From Deltaproteobacteria bacterium (lineage in GTDB: Bacteria > Desulfobacterota > DSM-4660 > Desulfatiglandales > Desulfatiglandaceae), in NCBI GenBank assembly GCA_022340265.1, contig JAJDOH010000031.1:1-41926 (forward strand): a stretch of 41,926 nt of DNA, in the 5' to 3' direction. The notes beneath the pieces are model-generated. The model saw nothing but the letters and a program-made list of their open reading frames with translations, ran no database searches and was not told the origin of the DNA. The stretch's first letter is position 1, and each line of letters starts with the position of its first letter. The translations under genes were made by a program, and so were the position numbers. Shown here in pieces: positions 33,803 to 41,926 of this stretch.

Positions 33803-34804
33803 TCATCCTCCGATGGCTGACATTTGTCCTGAAAGGGATGTTTCATCTTTGGTATTCAAACAGTGCGCGCGGGGTTTATGATCTGCCGCTTTCAAGAAAA
33901 TCTTTTCCAGATCATGGTCCGTGGCGCCCGCCCGCATGGGGCCTTTTAAATCCAGTTCTTCATCGGAAAGAAGACAGGGCCTCAAATGTCCTTTGGCGGT
34001 GATCCTCAGGCGATTACAGATCTGACAGAAATGATGGGTCAGCGGACTGATGAAACCGATTTCCCCTTGCGCATCCTTAAAACGGTAACGTACCGTGGGG
34101 CCGTCAATGGCTTCCTTGGGGAGCTGAACCAGCGGTTCTACAGCCTCAAGCCTTTCGCGAATGACCGCATTTGATACATGCCGCAAAGGCTCATTGTTTA
34201 GGAGAAGTCCGCTGGGCATATATTCAATGAACCTCACGTGAAATGGGTGGCGTGCCGAAAGTCGCGCAAAATCGAGCACCTCATCATCATTGATGCCGTT
34301 TAAAACCACCATATTGATTTTGATGGGATGAAAACCCATTCTCTGTGCCAAACCGATGGCTTCATGGACACGGTCAAAACCGTCAAAGCCGGTAATCTGT
34401 CGATAACGGTCTCTTCTAAGGCTGTCAAGACTGATATTGAGGCGTGTGACACCGGCTGAACGAATGCTTTCCAGATGTTCCTTCAAGTAAATGCCATTGG
34501 TGGTGATAGACACATCTTTAAGTCCGGATATGGACATCAATTCCGGCAGCAAAAGGGGAAAATCCTTTCTCACAAGGGGCTCCCCCCCGGTGAGGCGGAT
34601 TTTGTTCACACCCAGACGGGTTGCGATACGCGCCAGACGAAGAATTTCTTCGTAAGTCAAGATGTCTCCGTGTCGCAGCTTTTCAAGACCTTCGGGCGGC
34701 ATACAGTATCGGCATCGAAGGTTGCAGCGGTCCGTGATGGAAATACGGAGATAGTTGAGATGTCTTTGATAGTGATCAATTAAGCAGTGATGTTTGGTTT
34801 CCAT
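33803..34804 (-). CDS. moaA: GTP 3',8-cyclase MoaA
   Basis: Radical SAM enzyme of the first step of molybdenum/tungsten cofactor synthesis. The first cluster motif is CNLRCRYC in RISITDRCNLRCRYCMPPEG, KIRLTGGEPLVRKDF follows, and the second cluster is bound by FCQICNRLRITAKG...RPCL near residue 250. The C-terminus ends in the conserved GG (MSAIGG) needed for activity. The ATG at 34804 gives 333 residues, the usual size; the frame is open to an ATG at 34861, and neither has a good ribosome site. No other moa/moe genes are in view. Confidence 0.95.
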   Translation of the reverse strand: METKHHCLIDHYQRHLNYLRISITDRCNLRCRYCMPPEGLEKLRHGDILTYEEILRLARIATRLGVNKIRLTGGEPLVRKDFPLLLPELMSISGLKDVSITTNGIYLKEHLESIRSAGVTRLNISLDSLRRDRYRQITGFDGFDRVHEAIGLAQRMGFHPIKINMVVLNGINDDEVLDFARLSARHPFHVRFIEYMPSGLLLNNEPLRHVSNAVIRERLEAVEPLVQLPKEAIDGPTVRYRFKDAQGEIGFISPLTHHFCQICNRLRITAKGHLRPCLLSDEELDLKGPMRAGATDHDLEKIFLKAADHKPRAHCLNTKDETSLSGQMSAIGG

Positions 34805-34995
34805 TGAAATCGTTTCTTGTTTAGGATATGTTCCGTTGATTGTGTCGTTAAATTTTCGCATAAGCGCTGTTGTTCATATCGAAATAGACGAACTGAGTCA
34901 ATCATAATTACGAACCTGACGTCTGTCAAAGGGAACTGGGGAGTTAGTTTTGGCGCGTTGCGCTTTGAAGATTGGAACATGCCGGGAGGTCTATC

Positions 34996-35790
34996 ATGGC
35001 GGATTCGATTTATTTTGAAGAAAAAAATGGCGTTGCGCTTGTTTACCTGGATCGAGTGGAGGCGTATAATGCCTTTGATCTCAATATGGTAACGCGGCTT
35101 GCTGAAACGCTGATTGCCCTGTCCCTGGACCGAAACATCGCCGGGGTGGTCATATCAGGGAAAGGAAGAGCCTTCTGTGCCGGCGGTGACTTGCGCTGGG
35201 TCTTTGATCACAGGGACAATCTTTCAAAAGCATTTCATCAACTGGCCGCGCAGTTCCACCAGGCGATCCTGGAGATCCGGCGGATGCCCAAGCCGGTCAT
35301 CGCAGCCGTTAACGGTCTGGCTGCCGGTGGCGGCTTTTCCATGGCGCTTTCGTGTGATTTCAGAGTCATGGCGTCCTCCGCCATACTGAAACAGGGCTAC
35401 ACCTCCAACGGTCTCAGCATCGACGGCGGCGGTTCATTTATGCTGCCGCGGTTGCTGGGAACAGCCAGGGCACTTGAAATCGCCGCATTTGATGCGCCCA
35501 TTAAAGCCGAAAAGGCCCTTAAATGGGGTCTTATAACCGAATTGGTGGATGACGGGGAGACCGTTAAAAAAGCATATGACCTCATTTGTAAGCTGAAGAA
35601 AAGGTCCCTCGACTCATTTGCCGCTTCCAAACAACTGATGACCGACGCTTTTAACACCAGTTTCGAAACCCATTTGGAAAATGAGCGACATCTTTTGTCT
35701 TCCGTGGCAGGCCGGCCAAACGGTTTGGAAGGTCTGACGGCGTTTCTGGAGAAACGACCGCCAGTCTTTGAAGCACCCGACGGTGAATAA
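34996..35790 (+). CDS. Enoyl-CoA hydratase/isomerase family protein, PaaG-like
   Basis: A 264-residue crotonase-fold protein. The oxyanion-hole loop GRAFCAGGDLRWV and AAVNGLAAGGGFSMALSCD are present. Both catalytic glutamates of true enoyl-CoA hydratases are absent: the first position reads GGGFSMAL (Ser for Glu) and the second GYTSNGL (Thr for Glu). GLSIDGGGSFMLPRLLGTARAL carries the Asp of PaaG-type isomerases. An isomerase acting on an acyl-CoA is therefore more likely than a hydratase. The ATG at 34996 has GGAGG six bases upstream. It lies 39 bases before gspA on the same strand. Confidence 0.88.
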   Translation: MADSIYFEEKNGVALVYLDRVEAYNAFDLNMVTRLAETLIALSLDRNIAGVVISGKGRAFCAGGDLRWVFDHRDNLSKAFHQLAAQFHQAILEIRRMPKPVIAAVNGLAAGGGFSMALSCDFRVMASSAILKQGYTSNGLSIDGGGSFMLPRLLGTARALEIAAFDAPIKAEKALKWGLITELVDDGETVKKAYDLICKLKKRSLDSFAASKQLMTDAFNTSFETHLENERHLLSSVAGRPNGLEGLTAFLEKRPPVFEAPDGE

Positions 35791-35829
35791 TCGCTATCGA
35801 ACAACTGTATTATCACAATCTGGAAAGCC

Positions 35830-37473
35830 ATGTATCTTTCATATTTCGGGCTGACTGAAAATCCTTTCTCTCTGACTCCGGATCCACGGTTCCTTTTCAT
35901 GAGCCAGCGTCATCGGGAGGCTTTGGCGCATCTGTTGTTTGGAATGGGAGACAAGGGTGGCTTTGTGCTTCTCACAGGCGAAGTGGGAACGGGCAAGACC
36001 ACCCTTTGCCGCAGCCTGCTGGAACAGGTGCCCGAAGGGGTTGAAGTTGCCCTGGTCCTGAACCCTAAACAGAGCTCCCTGGAGTTGGTGGCGTCTATCT
36101 GTGATGAATTAAAAGTCTCCTATCCGACGCCGACGGAAAGCCTCAAAACACTCATCGACCGCCTGAACCGTCATTTACTGGAACTCCATGCCAAAGGGCA
36201 AAGGACTGTGTTGATTATCGACGAAGCTCAGAACCTCAGCATCGATGTATTGGAACAGGTGCGGCTGTTGACCAACCTGGAAACCAACACCCAGAAGCTG
36301 TTGCAGATCCTTCTCATCGGCCAGCCGGAATTAAAGAGCATGATGGCCAAACCGGAACTACGCCAACTGGGACAGCGGATTACAGCCCGGTACCATCTGA
36401 CGCCGCTCAGTCCGGAAGAAACCGCCGCCTACATTGAACATCGCCTTGAGGTGGCAGGATGCAAACGTCCACTTTTTACGCGAGGGACACTCCGCCTCAT
36501 CCACCGGTTGTCGAATGGCATCCCACGCCTGATCAACACGATCTGTGATCGGGCGCTGCTGGGCGCCTACGGCAGAAAAAACACCCTTGTCAACAAGACA
36601 CTGGCCCGACGGGCGGCTGGTGAAGTCATGGGAAATAAAGCCCTGATAAGAAGCCCCGGCCTCACGGGATGGTTGCTGGCGTTGCTGTTGCTGGTGGTCC
36701 TGGGGGCGGGATGGTTTTACTCTCAGCATCCCAAATCCGGCCAATGGTGGGCGAAGTGGCAACGGAACATAGAAGAACCCACCAAAAAACCGGCTGGCCG
36801 GGTTGCTGAAGGAACCGTTGAAAAACGCTCCCGAACCCTTGATGCTCTGTTTTATGGGGAGAAAACCGGTACCCGAATGCAGGACGCTTTTCATTCCCTT
36901 CTGAGGTACTGGGGACTGCCCTATCCGGCCGTGTCCGGAAAAAGCGTTTGTGAATGGGCACCCAGCGTCGGTTATCGCTGCTACAGCGGCAGGGGAAACT
37001 GGACCAGCCTCAAACACCTGAATCGGCCGGCTTTACTGGAATTGGTCGATGATCGGGGGCACAGGCATTTTGTGACCGCCGTGGAGATCAAAGACCAGGA
37101 GGTGATCCTGGATTTCGGGGAGAGCCGTTTGACGCTGCCCAAAAAAGAACTGGATCCTTTTTGGTTCGGTGATTTCACTTTGATCTGGAAACCGCCGCCC
37201 ATCAAGTCCGCAATCCTCAAAATAGGGGATTCCGGTCCTGATGTGCGCTGGCTGAAAGCCCAATTGAACCGCATCGAAGGCGTGAACGATCTGTCGGGAT
37301 CGGACACAGGCGAAAAAGCTGTTTTTGATGATATCCTGGAAACGCGGGTCATGAACTTTCAACGCTCCTGCGCCGTAGAAGCGGACGGCATTGTGGGAGA
37401 ACAGACCCTGATTCAGTTGACAAAACCGGAGCATGAAACGTCTTCTTCGGCGCTGAATCGCGAGACCCTCTGA
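35830..37473 (+). CDS. gspA: Type II secretion ATPase GspA (ExeA family)
   Basis: An inner-membrane ATPase which, with GspB, helps the secretin assemble through peptidoglycan. The 547-residue protein opens YLSYFGLTENPFSLTPDPRF, as ExeA proteins do. Walker A is GEVGTGKT (50-57) and Walker B is VLIIDEAQNL near 130. A membrane helix (WLLALLLLVVLGAGWFY) lies near 280, followed by a periplasmic C39-peptidase-like region (about 330-450, probably inactive) and a peptidoglycan-binding domain at the end (LKIGDSGPDVRWLKAQLN, VMNFQRSCAVEADGIVGEQT). The gene is directly followed by gspB. Confidence 0.94.
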   Translation: MYLSYFGLTENPFSLTPDPRFLFMSQRHREALAHLLFGMGDKGGFVLLTGEVGTGKTTLCRSLLEQVPEGVEVALVLNPKQSSLELVASICDELKVSYPTPTESLKTLIDRLNRHLLELHAKGQRTVLIIDEAQNLSIDVLEQVRLLTNLETNTQKLLQILLIGQPELKSMMAKPELRQLGQRITARYHLTPLSPEETAAYIEHRLEVAGCKRPLFTRGTLRLIHRLSNGIPRLINTICDRALLGAYGRKNTLVNKTLARRAAGEVMGNKALIRSPGLTGWLLALLLLVVLGAGWFYSQHPKSGQWWAKWQRNIEEPTKKPAGRVAEGTVEKRSRTLDALFYGEKTGTRMQDAFHSLLRYWGLPYPAVSGKSVCEWAPSVGYRCYSGRGNWTSLKHLNRPALLELVDDRGHRHFVTAVEIKDQEVILDFGESRLTLPKKELDPFWFGDFTLIWKPPPIKSAILKIGDSGPDVRWLKAQLNRIEGVNDLSGSDTGEKAVFDDILETRVMNFQRSCAVEADGIVGEQTLIQLTKPEHETSSSALNRETL

Positions 37474-37488
37474 TGGGAAGGAATCCGC

Positions 37489-38337
37489 ATGTCAATGATT
37501 CTGGACGCCCTGAAACGCGCTGAACGGGAGCGAAAACTGGAAAAAGCTCCCGATTTGAGTGCCATTTATCAGGAAGAAAGCGCGGGCCGACGCAATTATC
37601 GCCCATGGATCTGGTTGGGGGGTGTTTTTCTCTGCGCCTGTGTGGCTGTGGCTGTCCTTTACTGGCCGAAAGCGTCGTCACAAGGTGATTTCAAAGAAAA
37701 AATACCTGGCACCGCTCAGACGGCGTCGAAATCCGAAAAGAAGTCGCCGTCCGAAGGCACGGCCGCGCCTTTAGCCATGGCCGGAAAAGAAATGAAAAAT
37801 ACAGCGCCGCCACCCGCTGCAGCCGTCTCCGAAAAAAAAAGGTCTGAAATACAAAAAAAGGCTTCGCCACCTGCTTTGCAAAAAGAATCTTCGCAGGTAC
37901 CTGATGCCGTTGGTGAATCCCCCAGGAAATTATCCGAGAAAGTATTCACCGCCGAACTGAGGCCAAAAGAAGCGGCTGCGGATCACGAACCGCCTTTGGA
38001 AAATGTTACAACGCCTGATGTTCCAACAAAGGCGGAAAAGCGTTCGAAAAACTCTGCCAAAATTGTTCCGGAATCCGAGCCAAAAGCGGTTTTACCTTTG
38101 TTTGAAGACCTCCCTGAAGAGATCCAATCCATGTCGGGACCCATGGAAATCAATGTGCACATGTATTCACCTAACCCTTCGGAACGTCGCGTTTTCATTA
38201 ACATGAAGGGCTACAGGGAAGGGGACGTTATTGACGAGACCGGTTTCAAACTGGTAGAAATTACATCCGACGGAGTTGTTATCGATTACGGCAAAGGGAA
38301 AGCGATTCTTGAGGTCAGCAGAAAGTACAGAAAATAA
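37489..38337 (+). CDS. gspB: Type II secretion protein GspB
   Basis: Partner of GspA, 282 residues. It begins SMILDALKRAERERKLEKAP, a cytoplasmic motif typical of GspB, then has one membrane helix (WIWLGGVFLCACVAVAVLYW, about 40-60). A long Lys/Glu/Pro/Ala-rich periplasmic linker (65-200) leads to a C-terminal T2SSB domain: MEINVHMYSPNPSERRVFIN and GDVIDETGFKLVEITSDGVVIDY. The linker could span part of the peptidoglycan. AAGGAAT precedes the ATG by seven bases. It converges with the EF-G gene with only 8 bases between the stops and no terminator hairpin seen. Confidence 0.92.
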   Translation: MSMILDALKRAERERKLEKAPDLSAIYQEESAGRRNYRPWIWLGGVFLCACVAVAVLYWPKASSQGDFKEKIPGTAQTASKSEKKSPSEGTAAPLAMAGKEMKNTAPPPAAAVSEKKRSEIQKKASPPALQKESSQVPDAVGESPRKLSEKVFTAELRPKEAAADHEPPLENVTTPDVPTKAEKRSKNSAKIVPESEPKAVLPLFEDLPEEIQSMSGPMEINVHMYSPNPSERRVFINMKGYREGDVIDETGFKLVEITSDGVVIDYGKGKAILEVSRKYRK

Positions 38338-38345
38338 AATGGACC

Positions 38346-40382
38346 TCATGCCTGGTCGTAGTGACTGAACTGCATGGAAAAAGTTCCTCTTCCCTGGCTG
38401 GCGGACCTGAGCGCCGTGGAGTAACCAAACATCTTTGAGAGCGGAACATTGGCCGTCAGCACCTGGCTCGATCCCTTGGCCACAATCTGGGCAATTTTTC
38501 CCTGGCGGGCATTCAAGTCACCGATCACATCTCCTATAAACGCTTCTGGAACCAACACTTCAGTTTTCATGATTGGTTCAAGTAGGACGGGTTTCGCTTT
38601 CAAAAAGGCCTGCTTGAAAGCCATATTGGCGGCAACCCTGAAGGCCATGGCATTGGAAATCTCTTTTGCCTGGATACTTAGGAGGGTTGCCTGTACATCA
38701 ATGACCGGATATCCCATTACGGAGCCGCCCCCTTCAGCTTCATTGATGCCCTGATCAATCGCCAAGAGAAATTCCTCGGTGAGCCCTTCGGTTTGGCACT
38801 GGTTAACAAACTGGTTTGCTGTGCCTCTCTTAAGCGGTGATATTTCAATCTCCACCCCTGCAAAATGCTGTTGGCCGCTCAGTTCTTTTTGGAATATTTC
38901 CTTATGAACAGATGGTACGGTGATGGTTTCCCGATAAACCACCTGGGGTTTTCCCTGGTTTATTTCCACGGAGAATTCCCGCTTGAGCCTTCCTGTCAGG
39001 ATTTCCAGATGCAACTCACCCATCCCCGATATGAGGGTCTGGCCTGTTTCTTCATCAATTTTCGTTTTAAAGGTGGGATCTTCGTCGGCCAGTTTGTTCA
39101 GTGCGTCCAGCAGTCTGTCATGGTCCTGCACCTTCTTGGGTTCCACCGCCACACTGATTACCGGTTCGTTAACCTGAATTTTCTCAAGCAGGATCGGATC
39201 GTTTTCCGTGCAGAGCGTATCGCCGGTGGTTGTAATTTTCAGACCCATGGCCGCGACAATATCTCCGGCCGACACTTCATCGATGCGCTCCCGTTTGTTG
39301 GAATGCATTTTCAAAAGCCGTGCCGGTTTTTCTTTGATATTTTTTCCAGGGTTAAAAACGGTCTCCCCCGCTTTCAGGGTCCCGGAGTAGATGCGAAGGT
39401 AGGTCATTTTTCTCCCCTGATCCATCATCACCTTAAATGCCAGGGCGGAAAGAGGGCCGCCGGGCTTCGGTGGACGGGTCCCTTTCTCGCCGGTAACCGG
39501 ATGTATTCCCGCAATGGGCGGAACATCCAGGGGCGAGGGCAGATAGTCCACAATTCCGTCCAAAAGAGGCTGAATCCCTTTGTTCTTGAGTGCAGAACCG
39601 CAGAAAACGGGAACCAGAACCATCCTTATGGCAGCTTTTCGAATGGCTTCCTTGAGCTCTTGAACCGGAATCTCTTCTTCGGAAAGGTATTTTTCCATGA
39701 CCCCGTCATCATTGTCCGCCAGGGTTTCCAGAAGCAGTTCCCGGTATTTGGTAGCCGGTTCCTGCATTTCTTCCGGAATGGGAATGGCTGTGAATTTCGC
39801 CCCAAAGGTTTCATCTTCCCACAAAATGGCCTCCATCCTGATGAGATCAATGATACCCCGGAATTGATCCTCCGCTCCCCAGGGGATTTGCAGGATCAGG
39901 GGGACCGCTCCGAGCCGTTCCTTCATCATTTCAACAACTCTGAAAAAATCAGCCCCAACACGATCCAGCTTGTTGATAAACGCGATTTTGGGCACATGGT
40001 ATCGATCCGCCTGATGCCAAACCGTTTCGGACTGCGGCTCCACACCACCCACCGCACAAAAAACCCCGATGGCGCCATCCAGTACACGCAAAGAACGTTC
40101 CACCTCGATTGTAAAATCAACATGCCCCGGCGTATCAATGATATTGATGGTGTGGCCTGACCAATCGCAGGATGTTACTGCCGAGGTAATGGTAATTCCC
40201 CGTTCCTTTTCCTCGACCATCCAGTCCATGGTCGCTTCGCCATTATGGACTTCACCCATTTTGTGAACACGACCCGAATAGAAAAGGACTCGCTCCGTAA
40301 CGGTGGTCTTTCCCGCATCAATATGGGCGATAATACCCAGATTCCGGGTCTTGATCAATTTATTGACTTTTGGCGTCGGCAT
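38346..40382 (-). CDS. fusA: Elongation factor G, second-copy type (EF-G2)
   Basis: A translational GTPase of 678 residues. G1 is AHIDAGKTT (about 19-27), followed by [19 protein letters not shown] (G3) and NKLD (G4), then domains II-V with [18 protein letters not shown] and the C-terminal LNARQGKI. It stands alone, away from rpsL, rpsG and tuf, so it is likely an accessory copy; some such paralogues act in ribosome recycling or under stress. I cannot tell from the sequence whether it is the only EF-G of the cell. It has its own promoter. Confidence 0.93.
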   Translation of the reverse strand: MPTPKVNKLIKTRNLGIIAHIDAGKTTVTERVLFYSGRVHKMGEVHNGEATMDWMVEEKERGITITSAVTSCDWSGHTINIIDTPGHVDFTIEVERSLRVLDGAIGVFCAVGGVEPQSETVWHQADRYHVPKIAFINKLDRVGADFFRVVEMMKERLGAVPLILQIPWGAEDQFRGIIDLIRMEAILWEDETFGAKFTAIPIPEEMQEPATKYRELLLETLADNDDGVMEKYLSEEEIPVQELKEAIRKAAIRMVLVPVFCGSALKNKGIQPLLDGIVDYLPSPLDVPPIAGIHPVTGEKGTRPPKPGGPLSALAFKVMMDQGRKMTYLRIYSGTLKAGETVFNPGKNIKEKPARLLKMHSNKRERIDEVSAGDIVAAMGLKITTTGDTLCTENDPILLEKIQVNEPVISVAVEPKKVQDHDRLLDALNKLADEDPTFKTKIDEETGQTLISGMGELHLEILTGRLKREFSVEINQGKPQVVYRETITVPSVHKEIFQKELSGQQHFAGVEIEISPLKRGTANQFVNQCQTEGLTEEFLLAIDQGINEAEGGGSVMGYPVIDVQATLLSIQAKEISNAMAFRVAANMAFKQAFLKAKPVLLEPIMKTEVLVPEAFIGDVIGDLNARQGKIAQIVAKGSSQVLTANVPLSKMFGYSTALRSASQGRGTFSMQFSHYDQA

Positions 40383-40431
40383 AACGATGATTATCCTTCA
40401 ACGGCATTTTTCCAGTGAATCGGCTCACAAA

Positions 40432-40474
40432 TATATCCCATATTTAGGGCACGAGCGAAAATCTAAGGGATATA
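40432..40474. repeat. Inverted repeat over the EF-G2 promoter
   Basis: TATATCCC (40432-40439) and GGGATATA (40467-40474) are perfect 8-base inverted arms, 27 bases apart, spanning the -10 and start of the EF-G2 promoter. Inside, TTAG and CTAA also oppose each other. It could be an operator or a leader hairpin. Confidence 0.5.
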
Positions 40475-40488
40475 AACACTGGTGTCAA
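40460..40488 (-). promoter_or_regulatory. Sigma70-type promoter of the EF-G2 gene
   Basis: On the minus strand a perfect TTGACA (40483-40488) is followed after 17 bases by TAGATT (40460-40465). Transcription would start near 40453, about 70 bases before the ATG. Confidence 0.65.
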
Positions 40489-40514
40489 GACATATGATCC
40501 GTTAAGAAATATAC

Positions 40515-41228
40515 TCAAGGCGATTCCACCAGAAGGTACCGATCCGGCTTCAGTCGGGCGAAAATGACGGCTCCGGGGCAGGGGGCCACCAGCTTTTTCT
40601 TGAATTGAGACCCCAGAATTTGAAACAGCTCCACGCAACAGGAACATAAATGAGCACTTCGGTCGATGGAATAGGGAATGATGTCATCCGATGCCTCAAT
40701 GAAAAATTTAGGTCTTATAAAATTGGCGTGATTGGCGGTGTGAGTATTGTAGAGTCGATCATAGTCTCGTTCCGCAGATCCCAGTCTTTTGGCCCATCTC
40801 AGATAGATTCTTTTTTCCATGTCTTCCACCTGCCCCCATTCGGGGGGCATTCTCTTCCGAAGTTGTGGGTCTTCAAGAAGAAGCTGTTTTTCTTCAAAGG
40901 ACGCCGGTCTAGGAAGCATAAAATCGGATTGTGTGATAACCGCCGCCCTATTGGTTTCAAAGTTCGCCAGTTCAAATGCGCTAATGATCAAGTAGAGTCC
41001 ATTCTTGTCCGATGTGCGGTACCAGCTGCCTTGTCTGCGGCAGGTCTCATCCCAGATATCAGGTGCAACGACCGCAATTTTATTGATTCTATCCATCGGC
41101 GTGCAGACAATGCCCTTGGCATATTTTAATTTGATATCTTTCGTTTCAAGATTTTTTTCCAGCGCCAGTACCTGGTTTGCATTCAACCAGTAGATATGTT
41201 TTTGATAGGGTTTGTTTCGTTTTGCCAT
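40515..41228 (-). CDS. Protein of unknown function, 237 residues
   Basis: Not recognised. A soluble, basic protein with no signal peptide or membrane helix. The N-terminus is polar (AKRNKPYQKHIYWLNANQVLALEKN), the middle is rich in charged and aromatic residues (EWGQVEDMEKRIYLRWAKRLGSAERDYDRLY), and the C-terminal third has HLCSCCVELFQILGSQFKKKL with a CSCC cluster and a further Cys in VAPCPGAVIF, a possible metal or redox site. Codon use resembles the neighbours and a GAAGGGG ribosome site is present, which supports a real gene. It lies upstream of EF-G2 on the same strand but EF-G2 has its own promoter between. Confidence 0.7.
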   Translation of the reverse strand: MAKRNKPYQKHIYWLNANQVLALEKNLETKDIKLKYAKGIVCTPMDRINKIAVVAPDIWDETCRRQGSWYRTSDKNGLYLIISAFELANFETNRAAVITQSDFMLPRPASFEEKQLLLEDPQLRKRMPPEWGQVEDMEKRIYLRWAKRLGSAERDYDRLYNTHTANHANFIRPKFFIEASDDIIPYSIDRSAHLCSCCVELFQILGSQFKKKLVAPCPGAVIFARLKPDRYLLVESP

Positions 41229-41473
41229 GGATTAAAATCCCCTTCCGGATGAGGTTTTATTTCAATATTATATCATGGACATTTTCCAATTCTTTCATAT
41301 AATGTCATAAAAAAGAAACGCAGTTTAAGGCCATTGGCGATGCCATATCTACATACGATGACTTGTATCTGCTCGTCAACCCAGCAACGCCACCTTATGA
41401 AGCAAAAGGATCTTGTATCATGATGCGCAACACCCGCCAAAAACAGTAGCCGTGCTTTAGGAGCACAAAAACA

Positions 41474-41926
41474 TTGGACTTTGAATACGTGAAGGGACTT
41501 CTTGAACAGGTGCGGGAGGGGAGGAGCTCTGTGACTTCAGCTTTGAAGCAGCTAAGGAAACTCCCTTATGAGGATATCGGTTTCGCCAAAATAGATCATC
41601 ACCGCAGCCTCAGAACCGGTGTGCCGGAGGTCATCTATTGTGAGGGAAAAAGTGTTTCCCAGATCGTCAGTATTACAAAGCGCATGGCGGAAGACCATAT
41701 CAATATCCTGGGCACGCGTGTGGGACGCGAAATGTTTGATGCTATCGTTCAGCGGTTCGATGATTGCGAATACTATGGCGAGGCGAAAATGGTTGTTTTC
41801 AAACCCCGCCCCGTTTCAAAAAATGGCCATATTGCCGTGGTATGCGCCGGAACGTCGGACATCCCCGTGGCAGAGGAAGCCTGTGTGACGGCAGAAGTGC
41901 TGGGGAACCATGTGGCGCGGATTTTC
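41474..41926 (+). CDS. larB: Nickel-pincer cofactor biosynthesis protein LarB, N-terminal part, cut by window edge
   Basis: The first 151 codons of a LarB-like protein, which carboxylates and hydrolyses nicotinic acid adenine dinucleotide in nickel-pincer cofactor synthesis for lactate racemase-type enzymes. The N-terminus holds the helical lead-in with AKIDHHRSLRTGVPEVIYCEGKS, matching the LarB pattern 'D..R..R.G.pEvv...gK'. The AIR-carboxylase-like (PurE) fold begins at IAVVCAGTSDIPVAEEAC. The start is TTG, with AGGAG 10 bases upstream; a GTG five codons later is possible. larC and larE would be expected nearby outside the window. Confidence 0.85.
   Translation, partial: MDFEYVKGLLEQVREGRSSVTSALKQLRKLPYEDIGFAKIDHHRSLRTGVPEVIYCEGKSVSQIVSITKRMAEDHINILGTRVGREMFDAIVQRFDDCEYYGEAKMVVFKPRPVSKNGHIAVVCAGTSDIPVAEEACVTAEVLGNHVARIF

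Noticed and set aside
41303..41449. Open stretch reading GDAISTYDDLYLLVNPATPPYEAKG before larB
   Set aside because: Protein-like in appearance, but it has no start codon near its beginning and I recognise no family; at most a gene remnant.

Overview
The window looks like a chromosomal segment of a Gram-negative bacterium of the Desulfobacterota (former Deltaproteobacteria, Desulfobacterales-like). The grounds are a complete-looking type II secretion set including gspA/gspB, an rnc-radical SAM-era cluster, NtrC-type regulation, a small Cys-rich DUF6485-type protein, a second EF-G and LarB. The lineage is inferred from gene content and protein flavour, not from a marker comparison. I see no rRNA, CRISPR array, transposase or phage module, so this is mostly core chromosome with some envelope and glycan genes.

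Left part (1-8367, minus strand): a type II secretion operon in the order gspE-F-G-H-I-J-K-L-M-C, cut at the left edge inside gspC; gspD would be expected just outside. Next (8447-16406) come surface-glycan genes (an extended SDR, a NusG/UpxY-like antiterminator, a TMTC-like membrane/TPR protein, a GT2 with a DUF2304 partner, and a GT4) mixed with a tRNA-Pro and an orotate phosphoribosyltransferase. A divergent dnaA (16421-17770) without dnaN and with a long AT-rich upstream region follows, then a radical SAM gene.

Middle (19682-22900, plus strand): a membrane histidine kinase and an NtrC-family sigma54 activator. Directly behind the activator gene are palindromic enhancer-like sites, a correctly spaced -24/-12 promoter and, about 40 bases further on, a strong intrinsic terminator. 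Together these predict a roughly 70-nt sigma54-dependent small RNA with an unpaired CCUCCU (anti-Shine-Dalgarno) segment. The layout resembles cbrAB-crcZ and luxO-qrr and is the most interesting element found.

Right part: a minus-strand cluster fabH, alpha/beta hydrolase, a fused TIGR04282-TIGR04283-like glycosyltransferase, rnc, an Elp3-like radical SAM protein and era (28747-22923). Then on the plus strand come a cysteine desulfurase and priA, a thioredoxin-lipoprotein pseudogene with an internal deletion, and an amidohydrolase. After these are moaA (minus), a PaaG-like enoyl-CoA hydratase/isomerase, gspA and gspB (plus), a second EF-G and an unidentified conserved-looking protein (both minus), and the start of larB running off the right edge. 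The gspAB pair lies about 27 kb from the main gsp operon; GspA/GspB are the energised machinery that helps the outer-membrane secretin assemble through peptidoglycan.
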